Origin: Symbiodinium natans
Lineage: Eukaryota > Sar > Dinophyceae > Suessiales > Symbiodiniaceae
Direction of reading: 5' to 3'
NCBI GenBank assembly: GCA_905221605.1
Contig: CAJNDS010002493.1
Location: forward strand, 329,839 to 393,838
Length of the DNA stretch: 64,000 bases
In this document: positions 11,408 to 21,876 of the stretch, in pieces
Numbering within the stretch: the first letter of the stretch is position 1
Layout of the letters: every line of letters starts with the position of its first letter
The notes under the pieces: generated by a model
The model's input: only the letters and a program-made list of their open reading frames with translations
The model's database searches: none
Told to the model about the DNA's origin: nothing
Program-made: the position numbers and the translations under genes

Positions 11408-11509
11408 TGCCCAGTAGTACCCTTATTCCCTTTTTGGGGGATTTAGGTTCCCTTACAAACCCCTTTAAGCAAAAAACGGGCACCCTTTTTAAGCCTAGGT
11501 TACTGGGCA
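11408..11509. mobile_element. Foldback element, TGCCCAGTA family
   Basis: TGCCCAGTA at the left is complementary to TACTGGGCA at the right. The interior carries TTTAGGTTCCCTTACAAACC and GGGCACCC. Related interiors (GGTTCCC...AAAAGGGCACCC) recur near 22,815, 40,915, 48,670 and 49,095, suggesting a dispersed family. Confidence 0.55.
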
Positions 11510-11548
11510 GCCCAGCCTAAACCCCAAGCCCCAAATCCCTGTGTCAAG

Positions 11549-11641
11549 GTCAGGACATTTGAATCCGCCAGATCTATCGCGCAGTCAGCCTCCGCCCAGT
11601 CCGCCGACTTCTCCGTGGCCTCCTCTCTTGAGGTTCACGGG
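11549..11641 (+). other. Exon-like segment, Ser/Ala-rich
   Basis: 31 open codons (VRTFESARSIAQSASAQSAD and onwards) starting just after an AAG and ending at GGG before TTTAGGG. Unidentified. Confidence 0.35.
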
Positions 11642-11840
11642 GGTTTAGGGTTTAGGGTTTAGGGTTCAGGGTTTAGGGTTTAAGGTTCAGGGTTTAGGGT
11701 TCAGGGTTCCTGACATTGTAGGGGTTCAGGGTTTAGGATCTACAAGAGGTCTGAGGTTGGGGTTGAGGGGTTTGAGGTTGGGGTTTCGGTGGTTTAGGGT
11801 TCAGAGCTCCGGGGATCGGACCCTCACGGAGAACAGCCTA

Positions 11841-11961
11841 CTTGGAGGTTCATGGTACTTGTTAACCAGTTATGCCTGTACTTATAACTGTACTTATGAC
11901 CATATTGGGGCACGCTTATAAGTGGGCGATGAGAAGTACAGTTACAATTGGTTAGTAAGTA
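11841..11961. mobile_element. CTTGGAGG-family MITE truncated by a telomere array
   Basis: The left end is intact with TA at 11,839-11,840. The right side follows the family through GGTTAGTAAGTA and is then replaced by TCCCTAAACCC repeats, so the last 14 bases (CATGAACCTCCAAG) are missing. The telomeric array begins exactly at this break. Confidence 0.75.
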
Positions 11962-12099
11962 TCCCTAAACCCTAAACCCTAAACCCTAAACCCTAAACCC
12001 TAAACCCTAAACCCTAAACTCTAAACCTTAAACCCTAAACCCTAAACCCCAAATCCTCAACCCTAAGCCCCCAAAGCCCCAAAGCCCCAACGCCAGTCC

Positions 12100-12186
12100 C
12101 GGAAATCTACACAGGAGCTGAGGCGACTGCCGCCAGTCGCTAAGCAGCAGGATGTGTCAACTGCCGTCATCTTCATCCGTCGCACC
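12100..12186 (+). other. Exon-like segment
   Basis: 29 open codons (RKSTQELRRLPPVAKQQDVS and onwards) bounded by CCCCAAAG-type repeats on the left (with CCAG just upstream) and CCCTAAA on the right. Unidentified. Confidence 0.3.
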
Positions 12187-12252
12187 CTAAACCCTAAACC
12201 CTAAACCCGAAACCCTAAACCCTAAACCCTAGACCCTAGATCCTAAACCCTA

Positions 12253-12380
12253 AACCCTAAATTTAAGAGCCTCCGGCTCAAGCCGCCGACCCCGCTGGAG
12301 CATAGTTGAGAGGTTTGGGGGAGGTTTTCACCTCCTTTTCCCATCCAACACGCCGCCAGGGTCGGCGGACCCTAAACCCT
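12253..12380. repeat. Joined flanks of the 5.7 kb block (candidate empty site)
   Basis: 12,253-12,314 repeats 1,822-1,883. After six bases (TTGGGG), 12,321-12,380 repeats 7,550-7,610 with a 5-base patch difference. This copy therefore carries both flanks but not the 5,666 bp between them. It is either the ancestral site before insertion or a copy that lost the block. Confidence 0.85.
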
Positions 12381-12844
12381 AAACCCTAAACCCTAAACCC
12401 GAAACCCTAAACCCTAAACCCTAAACGGGGGGGGGGGGGGGCAGTTGAAGGCTGCACGCCATGTGGGGGTTCTTCTTACTGATTCCCCCTTTTTTGGGGG
12501 GGGGGGGGGTTTAGGGTTTAGGGTTTAGGGTCTAGGGTCTAGGGTTTAGGGTCTAGGGTCTAGGGTTTAGGGTTTAGGGTACAGGTCTCTTTGCCAGGCG
12601 CCTTTGCATAAACGCAAAGCCCTAAACTTCAGACCCGCGCTGCGAAGGTGTTTTTTCTGAGGTTAAAAACCCAACTCAATCAGGCCTGAATCCGAAACCC
12701 TAAGCTCCCTAAACCCTAAACTCCCTAAACCCTGAACCCTAAACCCTATAACCTAAACCCCCTAAACCCTAAGCCCCAAACCCTAAACCCTAAGCCCTAA
12801 ACCCTAAACCCTAAATCCTAAACCCTAAGCCCTACACCCCATGC

Positions 12845-12928
12845 TGCATTAAGGAGATGCCGCCCACAGATGACACGGTCCTGCCTACCCCAGGCGCCCT
12901 AGCGGACATCCCGGGTTCGGAGGTTGGG
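12845..12928 (+). other. Exon-like segment
   Basis: 28 open codons (CIKEMPPTDDTVLPTPGALA and onwards) between CCCTAAG/CCCTAAA repeats and a TTTAGGG array. Unidentified. Confidence 0.35.
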
Positions 12929-13000
12929 GGCGGTTTCTAGGGTTTAGGGTTTAGGGTTTAGGGGTTAGGGTTGAGGGTTTCCGGAGTGTAGGGTTTCGGG

Positions 13001-13222
13001 TTGAGGACCCACGCCCTCAGCCCAAAACCTTTGGCGATCCGTGTGTGTTGCAGAACCCTTGATGATCAGGTACTAGCTGAAGCCACACACGCTGAAGGTT
13101 CAAACTTGAGAGGGTTCTTGTATCAGGTGTTAAGCGTTAAGCGCTTGAATCAGCCCCTACTCAACCCCCTTTGCTGGAGGGCACTTTTCTTACTGTTGGT
13201 TAGTAGGCAACCGGGGGAATGA
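13001..13222 (+). other. Coding-like segment carrying a small foldback element
   Basis: The frame is open for about 73 codons. A good acceptor (GTGTGTGTTGCAG) lies at about 13,041-13,053, so the likely exon begins near 13,054 and reads TLDDQVLAEATHAEGSNLRG and onwards. The 3' end overlaps the inverted-repeat element at 13,189-13,272, which contributes the last codons. Unidentified protein. Confidence 0.35.
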
Positions 13223-13272
13223 GGTACCTTATTTTCCCTTTAAGGGACAGGGCCCTGCTAACCAACAGTAAG
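13189..13272. mobile_element. 84 bp foldback element with perfect 15 bp inverted ends
   Basis: The ends CTTACTGTTGGTTAG and CTAACCAACAGTAAG are exact reverse complements. The interior includes GGGGGAATGAGGTACC. A separate element with related interior words (GGTACCTCATTCCC) lies at 40,546-40,649. Confidence 0.75.
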
Positions 13273-14699
13273 TTTTGGTTCTTGGCAGGTGGGATCCGCT
13301 AAACTTCTAAGCCAGGGTGTTTGCGTGCGTAACTGGCGGGACTTGGCATGTCTGGGTCTAGTTCTTTGCAATTGGTTTTAAGGTTTTGGGGTTTAGGGTT
13401 TAGGGTTCTAGGTTTAGGGTTTAGTTTTGTTTGGGGAATCTACCGGCTCTTTTTTTTTTTTTTTCTGAATCATGGTCTTTCTTGGATTTAGGATATGGAG
13501 CCAGAACGAGAACAGGGACACCCTAAACCCTAAACCCTAAACCCTAAACCCTAAACCCTAAACCCTAAACCCTAAACCCTAAACCCTAAACCCTAAACCC
13601 TAAACCCTAAACCCTAAACCCTTAACTTAGAGAACTGAAGCACCTTGTTGCACAAGAGCCGTGAGGCCATGCCTTGAAATCGGAGCTTCGGATAGAGGGC
13701 TTAGTTGCTGAATGAGTGCACTTTACAGGGTTTAGGGTTTAGGGTTTAGGGTTTAGGGTTTAGGGTTTAGGGTTTAGGGATACTATACTCCCCTATGGAA
13801 CTGAAAGTGTGCACCTTTTTTGGGGCTTATGAACTCAGCAGCTAAGAGGGTTTAGGGTTTGGCATGTAGGGTTTTGGGGGTTGAGGGAGAACAGCCTCCG
13901 AGTCCTAAACCCCAAGCAAGCCTGAGCCCGTAGCCTGAGACCAGAAGTGAGCTCAAAGAGCCCTAAGCCCGAAACCCAAAACCCTAAACCCTAGACCCGA
14001 AACCCGAAACCCTAAACCCTAAACCCTAAACCCTAAACCCTAAACCCTAAACCCTGAGCCCGAAATCCGAACCCTGAGCAGCTCGGAGTGTCTGTCCTAA
14101 ACCCTAAATAAACCCTAAACCCTAAATCCCCAAACCCTGAACCCTGAACCCTGAACCCTGGACCCTAGACCCTAAACCCTAAACCCTAAACCCGAAAACC
14201 CCAGACCTCACACCCTCCGAACCCCGAGTCCCTTGAGTTGAGGGTTGGGTTTGCTTTCGTTTTCTGTTTTGGGATGGGGTCTCCGAAAATGAGTGCTTCC
14301 TTCTTGTAAGGTTTTTTTTTTGGGTTTAGGGTTTAGGGTTTAGGGTTTATGGGCGCCTTAATCGAGAAAGCCTGGCGGCGAATCAGCGGCCGCTCCCCAG
14401 AATTTATTCGCAGATGCGTGATCAGCGACATCTCTCCTTTTTTGACAAGAACTCGGGTGCGGCAGGTGGGTTTATATTCTTTGTAGGATATAGGGGGTTC
14501 CCGCCCACCCCCTGCCCCAAATTTGTTGGACTTGTCCTTTGACCCTACCCTGGGTTCACTGGCGAGGCAGTTTGGGCCATCCTGCCTTTCGGCTGCAAGT
14601 GTGTTTTAGGGTTTAGGAGTTGGAAGGGGGAGTGGTTTAGGGTCCGGGGTTGGGGGCTTAGGAGTTTGGGTTTGGGGGTGTAGGGATTACGGGTTTCTT

Positions 14700-15440
14700 T
14701 CTGGGCGAAGGGCGAAAATAGGGGGAGTGAATAAAGGTAAGAAGGCAGTTAACGGGTTGAATGCTGATCAGGAAATTTCTCTTTCTCTTTCTCTTTCTCT
14801 TTCTCTTTCTCTTTCTCTTTCTCTTTCTCTTTCTCTTTCTCTCTCTCTCTCTCTGTCTCTCTCTTTGCTCCTACTTTTGCTCACTATATTCCTACGATTC
14901 TCCTTTGGACAATAAGGAAGTGAGCACAAGGACCCTAATCATGTCGTATTCTCAAGGACGGTAGAAATAAGCCCCTGAGACGTGTTCGTTTCCTTCAATG
15001 GGATCCGATAAGCGGGTTTCATAGGGCTTCCGATCTTATGGGCGAGATTCAACATAACAGGGGCGTTTGGAGGATTCGCATACTTCATTCACCCTCCAAT
15101 TCAAGTTGCGACTAAGACGTGCCAAGTAAAAGAGGTAAAAAAAGGCTCGTGCTCATGACAATAGACTTGTCATATCCTCGGCATTCCCCCATCCGCAAAA
15201 AAGGCACCACCAGGTTTTGCCGCTTGATGCGTGGTGTTTTTTTTTTTTTTTTTTTCTGGCATGGTTTCGGGTGTTCAGGGCTTGTTCTGAGGTATGGGCC
15301 TTTGGGTTGTATAGGGTATATAAGGGGTATGTAAGGGGTCTTCTTTTCAAGGGCCCGTACTAAGGGACGATGTGACTACCCGAAGAGTGAGAGGTTTCAG
15401 GTTTTGGCGCTTGAGGCTTTCGGGTGTCTTTCAGGGGGGG
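14700..15440. repeat. Microsatellite and unrecognised sequence
   Basis: CTTTCT hexanucleotide repeat at about 14,777-14,842 followed by CT repeats to about 14,860; T-run at 15,237-15,255. The open frames over the microsatellite are poly-Leu/Phe/Ser artefacts. The rest shows no gene. Confidence 0.8.
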
Positions 15441-16020
15441 ATAGGGTTTAGGGTTTAGGGTTTAGGGTTTAGGGTTTAGGGTTTAGGGTTTAGGGTTTAG
15501 GGTGTCTCAGAACTACTTTGGGTCATAGGCTTCTTTGGTGCTGCCCCTTCGACGCGAGGTTTGGGCATGTTATGATGATTGGATGTAGAGTTCTGGGCCC
15601 TAAGCCCTGGAATTCGAATCATAAATCCTATAAACGCTAAAGTAAACCCAAACACGCCCAAGGCCAGCAGTTCTACAAATTGACCTCAAACTTACTGTAT
15701 TCAGACTCAGAAATGCACCTTGCTCCCTTTTGCGACCCCTCAACCCTCAACCCGAAACCGCACTTGCCCACCATTCCAGGTGCTAAGCCCCCAAATGAAG
15801 GGGCCCAGACAGACCCGAAGCCTTAAACCAAAGATCCCCAACCCTAAGCCCTCAACCCTAAACCCCTAAACCCCTATTCGGGTACCAAAAAACCCTCAAC
15901 CTTAACCCTAAACCCTAAACCCTAAGCCCTAAACCCTGAGCCCTAAGCCCTAAACCCTAAGCCCTAAACTCTAAACCCTAAGCCCTAAACCCTAAACCCT
16001 AAACCCTAAACCCTAAACCA

Positions 16021-16113
16021 ATTAGGAGCTCTGCCAGCGGGCCTGCATCTATTTCGGGTCGGGGCCGTGCCAGTGTCTCGGTGAAAGGAGGGGCTGCCGG
16101 GTTGAGGAGTTAG
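16021..16113 (+). other. Exon-like segment, Ser/Gly-rich
   Basis: Open frame of 30 codons (IRSSASGPASISGRGRASVS and onwards) closing at TAG, between CCCTAAA and degenerate AACTGCC repeats. Unidentified. Confidence 0.3.
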
Positions 16114-16639
16114 CCCTAAATCCCAAACTGCCCAAACTGCCCAAACTGCCAGGGTTTAAGGTTTAGGGTTTAAGGTTTAGGGCTTAGGGTTTAGGGTTTA
16201 GGGTTTAGGGTTTAGGGACCCTGAGCCCGAAAACCCTATAAGGGACCCCCTGCGCGTGACCAAAGCCCCACACAGACTCACACAGACTGCCGCGAGCCAC
16301 CAGAGCTTGCCGCTTGGGGCATTCGGGCTGAGTGTTGTTCGGGATGTCGAGTTCAGGGTTTAGGGTTTAGGGTTTAGGGTTTAGATCGTTACCCCTAATC
16401 AGGCTGCCTGACTATGGAATCCTACTCCACCACCACCTGAACACTGGACCCTAAATTGCCCACACACACCCTAAACCCTAAACCCTAAACCCTAAACCCT
16501 AAACCCTAAACCCTAAACCCTACACCCTAAACCCTAAACCCTAAACCCTAAAACCTTAACCCTATACCCAAAACCCTAAACCCTGCAGTTTAGAGGTCTC
16601 GCAGGTGGGCCCTTGAGATGGCGAAGCATAGGAGGGCCT

Positions 16640-16850
16640 ACTTAAAAGACCTTTTGACTTCTTAAGTCTACGCAGTATCCCCTAGAAACCAGATAATTAT
16701 CCCCATATCCCAACTTTCTAACACTTAACTCCAACCCCCTAAACCCCTAAACCCTAAACCCTAAACCCTAGACCCTAACCCTAACCCTAAACCCTAAAAA
16801 AACCCGAAACCCTAAACCCGAACCCTACTTACTAAGTCAAAAGGGCATTC
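16640..16850. mobile_element. Foldback element interrupted by CCCTAAA repeats
   Basis: CCTTTTGACTTCTTAAGT on the left is nearly complementary to ACTTACTAAGTCAAAAGGG on the right. Between them lie about 80 bases of CCCTAAA-type repeat. The right-end word CTAAGTCAAAAGGGCTTCC recurs at about 22,525, so this is a dispersed family. Confidence 0.5.
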
Positions 16851-17211
16851 AAGGGGGGCTGGCTTTCACCATGAGGCTTAGAGGTCTGAGAGCGTGTAGG
16901 GTTCAGGACTTAGCGTTTAGGGCTTCTAGGGTTCAGGGTTCAGGGTTCAGGTTTCAGGGTTTAGGGTTTAGGGTTTAAGGTTTAGGGGTTCATGGGTTTC
17001 GGGTTCAAGGGCTTAGGGTTTCGAATGCCGCCCGGGCTCGGGCAGTCGGCAGCTGCTTAAGCAGTTCGCCCGCTCATTGGGTTTAGGGTTTAGGGTTTAG
17101 GGTTTAGGGTTTAGGGTTTAGGGTTTAGGGTTTAGGGTTTAGGGTTTAGGGTTTAGGGTTTAGGGTTTAGGGTTTAGGTTTTCTGGTTTTGGGGTCTAGG
17201 GCCGCGTCCAG

Positions 17212-17292
17212 GAATGGAGCCTTCTGCGGGTACTGCCACCTTCCGCACAATCCGCCACCAGTCAAGCTGAACAAGAGGCGCGGTGTCCTCTG
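17212..17292 (+). other. Exon-like segment with CxxCHxxH motif
   Basis: Acceptor-like GCGTCCAG ends at 17,211. The open frame includes FCGYCHLPHNPP and then KLNKRRG. Cys-x2-Cys-His-x2-His followed by a Lys/Arg-rich tail resembles the end of short CCCH-type zinc-finger segments I recall from predicted dinoflagellate proteins; that comparison is from memory and unverified. TTTAGGG repeats lie upstream and CCCTAAA downstream. Confidence 0.45.
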
Positions 17293-18116
17293 CCCTAAAC
17301 CCTAAACCCTAAACCCTAAACCCTACACCCTAAACCCTAAACCCGAAACCCTAAACCCTAAACCCTAAACCCTAAACCCTAAACCCTAAACTCTAAACCC
17401 TAAACTCTAAACCCTAAACCCTAAACCCTAAACCCTAAACCCTAAACCCTAACCCTAAACCCTAAACCCTAAACCCTAAACCCTAAACCCTAGACCCTGA
17501 ACCCTAAACCCTGTGGTGGCTCTTTGTGCTGGAGATACAACGGCCGTTCCAAAGCCAAGGAGGCCTCCACCCCTAAAACGGGTTCAGGGTTTAGGGTTTA
17601 GGGTTTAAAACCCTGAACCCTACAACCCTAAACCCCTAAGCCCCTAGAAACCTAAGACCCTAAACCCTAAACTCCTCAATTCAGGAATAATCCTTAGTCC
17701 TTAATGCGGACCTGAGGGCTCTTTGCCCCGTCCAGAGCCCTAAACCCTAAACCCCGAAACCCTAAAAACCCAAACCCTAAACCCCAAAACCCTATTACCA
17801 ACCGAATACCCTAAAACCCTAAACGCCCTAAAACCCCAAAACCCCAAAACCCCAAAACCCTAAAACCCCTAAACCCTGAACCCTTCCGGGGACTCCCTTT
17901 ACCTACGGTTTAGTAGTAACTACCCCCTTAACGAGTAGGTATAACCTATAAAACTGTAGGCAAAGCGAGCCCCCCCAAACCCCAAAAACCCCCAAACCCC
18001 GAAGACCTTGAACCCTGAACACCAAACCCTAAACCCTAAGCCCTAAGCCCTAAGCCCTAAACCCTAAGCCCTAAACCCTAAACCCTAAACCCTAAACCCC
18101 CTTCCTCCCTTGCCAG

Positions 18117-18252
18117 GCAGCGGCTCTCTCTGCAGAGGCTGCGTGCTCCTGAGCTGCTAGCGCTGGTGCTGGAGAAGCTGCGCAGCCGAGTCTCGGTTGG
18201 CAAAGGGCGGCTCGCTGTTGCAGGGTGGTTCAAGGAAGCAAGGAAACCCTGA
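18117..18252 (+). other. Exon-like segment with strong acceptor
   Basis: The tract CCCCCTTCCTCCCTTGCCAG (18,097-18,116) is a textbook 3' splice-site shape and directly follows CCCTAAA repeats. The frame from 18,118 is open for 44 codons (QRLSLQRLRAPELLALVLEK and onwards) to TGA at 18,250, helical and Leu/Arg-rich. Unidentified. Confidence 0.45.
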
Positions 18253-18540
18253 ACCCCTAAGCCCTAAGCCCTAAGCCCCAAACCCTAAACCCTAAACCCT
18301 AAACCCTAAACCCTAAACCCTAAACCCTAAACCCTAAAACCTAAACCCTAAACCCTAAGCCCTAAGCCCGAAGCTCTACACCCGAAGCCCTGCACCCTAA
18401 ACCCATCTTGAGTTAAGTCTCTAAACAGGAACTCTGTTGAGGCCTGAAATAGTTTAGGGTTCATTGACGGCTTCAGCATGTTTAGGGATCCCTCTTCCCA
18501 AGCTGGAACGATGGCTGATCCGAACAGGCCGTCGACTCGA

Positions 18541-18593
18541 CTTGGAGGTTCATGGGTAGTCATAAGTAGGGTTTAGGGTTTAGGGGTTACCAG
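18541..18593. mobile_element. CTTGGAGG-family MITE fragment split by TTTAGGG
   Basis: CTTGGAGGTTCATGGGTAGT and CATAAGTAGGG match the left arm; TTTAGGG repeats follow and the right arm is not recognisable beyond GGTTACCAGTTG. Confidence 0.55.
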
Positions 18594-18600
18594 TTGCATG

Positions 18601-18699
18601 AACGATGTGTTCGTCACTATGGCAAGCAACAACGCAAAAAGCACCCTGAGAAGCGAAGAAGACCCGCTACTCATCAGTTGCCGGGATTGGCATGAAGGG
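18601..18699 (+). other. Exon-like segment
   Basis: Open + frame of 33 codons (NDVFVTMASNNAKSTLRSEE and onwards) running to GAAG directly before GGTTTAGGG repeats. Protein-like composition, unidentified. Confidence 0.4.
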
Positions 18700-19074
18700 T
18701 TTAGGGTTTAGGGTCTAGGGTTCAGGGTTTAGGGTTTAGGGCTTAGGGTTTAGGGTTTGGGGTTTAGAACCTCCAGCCGAAACCTTACACCCCAACCTTC
18801 TTCCAGACGCGAGCATGGCTTCTCAGACGGGTGGCATAAAGCCCTCTTGCAGACAGGCCTCATGCAAGGTGCCCTTGGGCTGCGCCCCTAAACCCTAAAC
18901 CCTAAACCCTAAACCCTAAAGCCTAAACCCTAAACCCTAAACCCTAAACCCTAAACCCTAAACCCTAAACCCTAAACCCTAAACCCTAAACCCTGAACCC
19001 TGAACCCTAAACCCCAAATCCTAAACCCTAAACCCTAACCCCTTAACTCCAACCCCTTATCACTGCAAAGCCTG

Positions 19075-19170
19075 TTGGCCCACACGCCTCCCGGAATGCG
19101 AGGCGCGCAGGATCAGGGCTTCCTAATGGAGGCTGATGACATGCTACAGCACGTGGCACCTCGGCTCGGG
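19075..19170 (+). other. Exon-like segment
   Basis: 32 open codons (LAHTPPGMRGAQDQGFLMEA and onwards), preceded by GCAAAG and followed by a TTTAGGG-type array. Unidentified. Confidence 0.4.
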
Positions 19171-19177
19171 TTCAGGG

Positions 19178-19317
19178 TTTAGGGTTTAGGGTGTAGGGTT
19201 TAGGGTTTAGGGTTTAGGGTTTAGGGTTTCGGGTTTCGGGTTTCGGGTTTAGGGTTTAGGGTTTAGGGTTTCGGGTTTCGGGTTTCGGGTTTAGGGTTTA
19301 GGGTTTAGGGTTTAGGG
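19178..19317. repeat. Telomere array with alternating TTTCGGG and TTTAGGG triplets
   Basis: Three TTTCGGG units, three TTTAGGG, three TTTCGGG, then TTTAGGG again: a higher-order unit of about six heptamers duplicated in tandem. Confidence 0.85.
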
Positions 19318-20049
19318 GCTCGAGGGCCTAAGGGTTCAGAGGGCCGCCCTCAGAAGTCGGAAGGTGCAGGTATGTAAAGCACCTTGCAGGGTGTTTACGT
19401 ATGGGTTCCAAAGAGGTTTCTTAATTAGGGTTTAGGGTTTAGGGTTTAGGGTTTAGGGTTTAGGGTTTAGGGTAATCCGGTCTATGTCGCTAGGCGTACT
19501 TGTTCGCCGGTTTCGGGATGCCTTCCTTCACGTATTGAAGCATCACGGCGTTGACTGTCCAACTCTTCAGGCGATACGCCATCTGAGGTCCTTCGGATTT
19601 GGTAACCAAGGTTTAGGGTTGAGGGTTTAAGGCAACCTAAACCCGAAGGGTTGAGGTTTGCAAGGGTTGCGGGCTAGGGTTCAGGGTTTAAGGGTTCAGG
19701 GTTCAGCATTCACTACTCAAGCGCGGCACTCCGGTACCGAATATCTATCCACCCACCCTTTGGATCCCATAACATTACGACAGTGTTCTAGATTTCAACT
19801 TCATTTAATCACAAGAGCGCAGTTGTTCTTAATGGAGCGTGCTCAGCTTCCAACCACCCTTATACAGGTGGTACCCGTGCCCCGCCGTCCCCCATAAGCT
19901 TCCCGTGAAACCGTCACGGGCCGTGTCGGGTGTCCTGAGGACCCATGGTCACGGGCCGAGACCCCCCCCCCCCCCCCGAGAAGATTGTCCCGGCGGTCCC
20001 CGGCAAGCGCCGGGACGCCCCTCTGCCCCAAACCCTAGGGCCCTAAACC

Positions 20050-20285
20050 CTAATTCTGTTGCAAAAAAAGTTGCCGACCAACTTTTGACATTTGCCGGCC
20101 AACTTTTGATGTTTGTTCCGGCAAGTGTCAACACTTCGCTGGCAATGTCAAAAGTTCGCCGACAATTGAGAAAAGTTCGCCGGCAGTTGTGAAAAGTTCG
20201 CCGGCAAATGCAGAAAGTTCGTTGGCAATTGCCGGCGGCGTTTTGACAATTGCAGGCGAATTTTTGACATTTGGTGGGCGAACTC
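20050..20285. repeat. About 21-base GCCGGCAATTG...AAAAGTTC tandem array, partly inverted
   Basis: Units such as GTCAAAAGTTCGCCGGCAAT repeat about ten times. The first two or three units (20,068-20,115, ACTTTTGACATTTGCCGGCC) are in the opposite orientation. On the minus strand a 7-residue protein repeat (CRRTFHN-like) can be read, which follows simply from the 21-base period. Downstream, 20,285-20,580 shows nothing recognisable; upstream 19,870-20,030 is GC-rich with a C-run. Confidence 0.75.
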
Positions 20286-20702
20286 ATTGGGTTTTAATTA
20301 TACTTGAAAGAGAGGTTTAGGGTTTAGGGTCGATTTTATTGGAGGTCGTTTTGTTGGTCGTTTCTTTTTGAATACATCGTCTTGTATGACTTCAGCAGCG
20401 GTTTAAGATACCGTAGACAATCTTCATAGCTTTATATAGCTCCATAATATGGAGATATCAGGGTAACTTTCCCGAACAACCATAACGAGCCCCGAGTTTT
20501 CACGACAATTTTTCGACGCAACCCCGCCTGGCTTTGTCACACGCAGGCGCTGTGCATCCCAAACCTGGCAACCTCCTTAAGCCCTAAACCCTAAACCCTG
20601 AGCCCTAAACCCTAAACCCTGACCCTTGAGTCCTAAACCCTAAGCCCTAGAGCCTAAACCCTAAACCCTAAGCCCTAAGACCCTAAACACCCCTAAACCC
20701 TC

Positions 20703-20780
20703 ACCAGGAAGAGCTCCTCCACCGATCCCAGCAGACCGCCGGCAATGCGACTTCGCTACAATGAACCTGATATCGTGTAG
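20703..20780 (+). other. Exon-like segment
   Basis: Begins within CACCAGG and reads TRKSSSTDPSRPPAMRLRYN and onwards to TAG at the GTAGGG junction. Unidentified. Confidence 0.35.
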
Positions 20781-21756
20781 GGTTTGGGGTTTAGGGTTTA
20801 GGGTTTAGGTTTTAGGGTTTGGGGTTTAGGGTTTAGGGCTTAGGGCTTAGGGTTTAGGGTCTTGGGATCTAACCCAAGATGCCACTTCTAGTTACTGTGT
20901 TTGTTTAGGCTTGGGGTTTTGGATGTAGGGCTTAGGGCTCGCGCTACTTTTCTATGCTTGGATCATCAGCAGCATCCTTATGAGTCCTGTTTTCTTGTTG
21001 TTGTGGCTTCAGGGTTTCAAGCCCTGAGCCTTAAACTCCTAAACCCTAAACCCTAAACCCTCAGCCCCAAACCGCTTTGGGATTCTAGGGTGCTGGGTTT
21101 TGGATTATTACGAGTGGTACCTTATAGGGTTTAGGGTTGAGGGTTTAGGGTTGAGGGTTTAGGGTTCAGGGTTTAGGGTTTAGGGTTTAGGGTTCACTTC
21201 TCTAGGTGGTGGGTTCTGTTTTCGCTCTCAAGTTACTTGGAACGTAGAAGATGTGGGTTTTAGGGTGCCCCTGCTGGCGGGACTTTTAGGCCTTTCATGG
21301 GTCTTTGTTGTAGTCTGTTCTTGTAATATGCGATGACTTTTTGGTCAGAAGTCTACCCTCAACCCACAACCCTAAACCCCAGGCTTCACTAGAACAGCTC
21401 TCTCATCCGAAGCCTTGAAAGCGTCATCGTTTGGGCTGTGGGTTGAAGCCCGCAGGAGTAGAAACCGTGCAGGGCTTAGGGTTTAGGGCCCCAGGTTTAG
21501 GGTTTCCAGAGCCCAGTAGGCACGAGGTGTAGTGTTCCTGCTTGGCAGTGATGAGTATTGACCTGTGAAGCAGGAAGGTCGCGATCTCGCTGTCAGGAAC
21601 AATGAGGGTACCGTAGTACCCCTAAACCCTAAACCCTAAACCCTAAACCCTAAACCCTAAACCCTAAACCCTAAACCCTAAACCCTAAACCCTAAACCCT
21701 AAACCCTAAACCCTAAACCCTAAACCCTAAACCCTAAACCCTAAACCCTCCTTCCA

Positions 21757-21876
21757 AAAATCACGGGGAAGAGCCTGACTGGAGACGGCAACGCCTCGGA
21801 GTTGAGCTCCCTGCTCAACGTGGTCTTGCAGGCGCTGGCAGTCCAGCATGCGACGGGGCTGTCTGAATCCGAGGGG
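21757..21876 (+). other. Exon-like segment
   Basis: 40 open codons (KITGKSLTGDGNASELSSLL, then NVVLQALAVQHATGLSESEG) between a long CCCTAAA array and TTTAGGGG. Among the most protein-like pieces in the mosaic; a helical, well-mixed composition. Unidentified. Confidence 0.45.

Larger units (their letters stand above)
7550..14700. repeat. Telomere-repeat/unique-segment mosaic, 7.5-14.7 kb
   Basis: Telomere-type arrays in both orientations (CCCTAAA: 7,601-7,646, 8,265-8,335, 8,933-9,178, 9,890-10,497, 11,964-12,050, 12,367-12,427, 13,519-13,622, 13,975-14,050; TTTAGGG: 7,726-7,875, 9,309-9,415, 9,580-9,720, 11,641-11,708, 12,510-12,580, 13,726-13,778) are separated by short non-telomeric pieces. 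Supported exon-like and foldback pieces are listed separately. The remainder (10,560-10,980, 14,200-14,700) shows nothing recognisable. Homopolymers at 12,427, 12,496 and 13,451 are poorly defined. Confidence 0.8.
15440..20000. repeat. Telomere-repeat/unique-segment mosaic, 15.4-20 kb
   Basis: Arrays: TTTAGGG at 15,445-15,502, 16,150-16,216, 17,078-17,176, 19,178-19,317, 19,426-19,473; CCCTAAA at 15,905-16,020, 16,470-16,585, 17,293-17,513, 18,010-18,098, 18,283-18,370, 18,888-19,050. Variants include CCCTAAG and a few CCCCAAAA units (about 17,830-17,860). Pieces between 15,500 and 15,900 and between 19,480 and 19,870 show nothing recognisable. Confidence 0.8.

Noticed and set aside
14727-14964. 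Ser/Leu- and Phe/Leu-repeat frames
   Set aside because: Translation of the CTTTCT/CT microsatellite.
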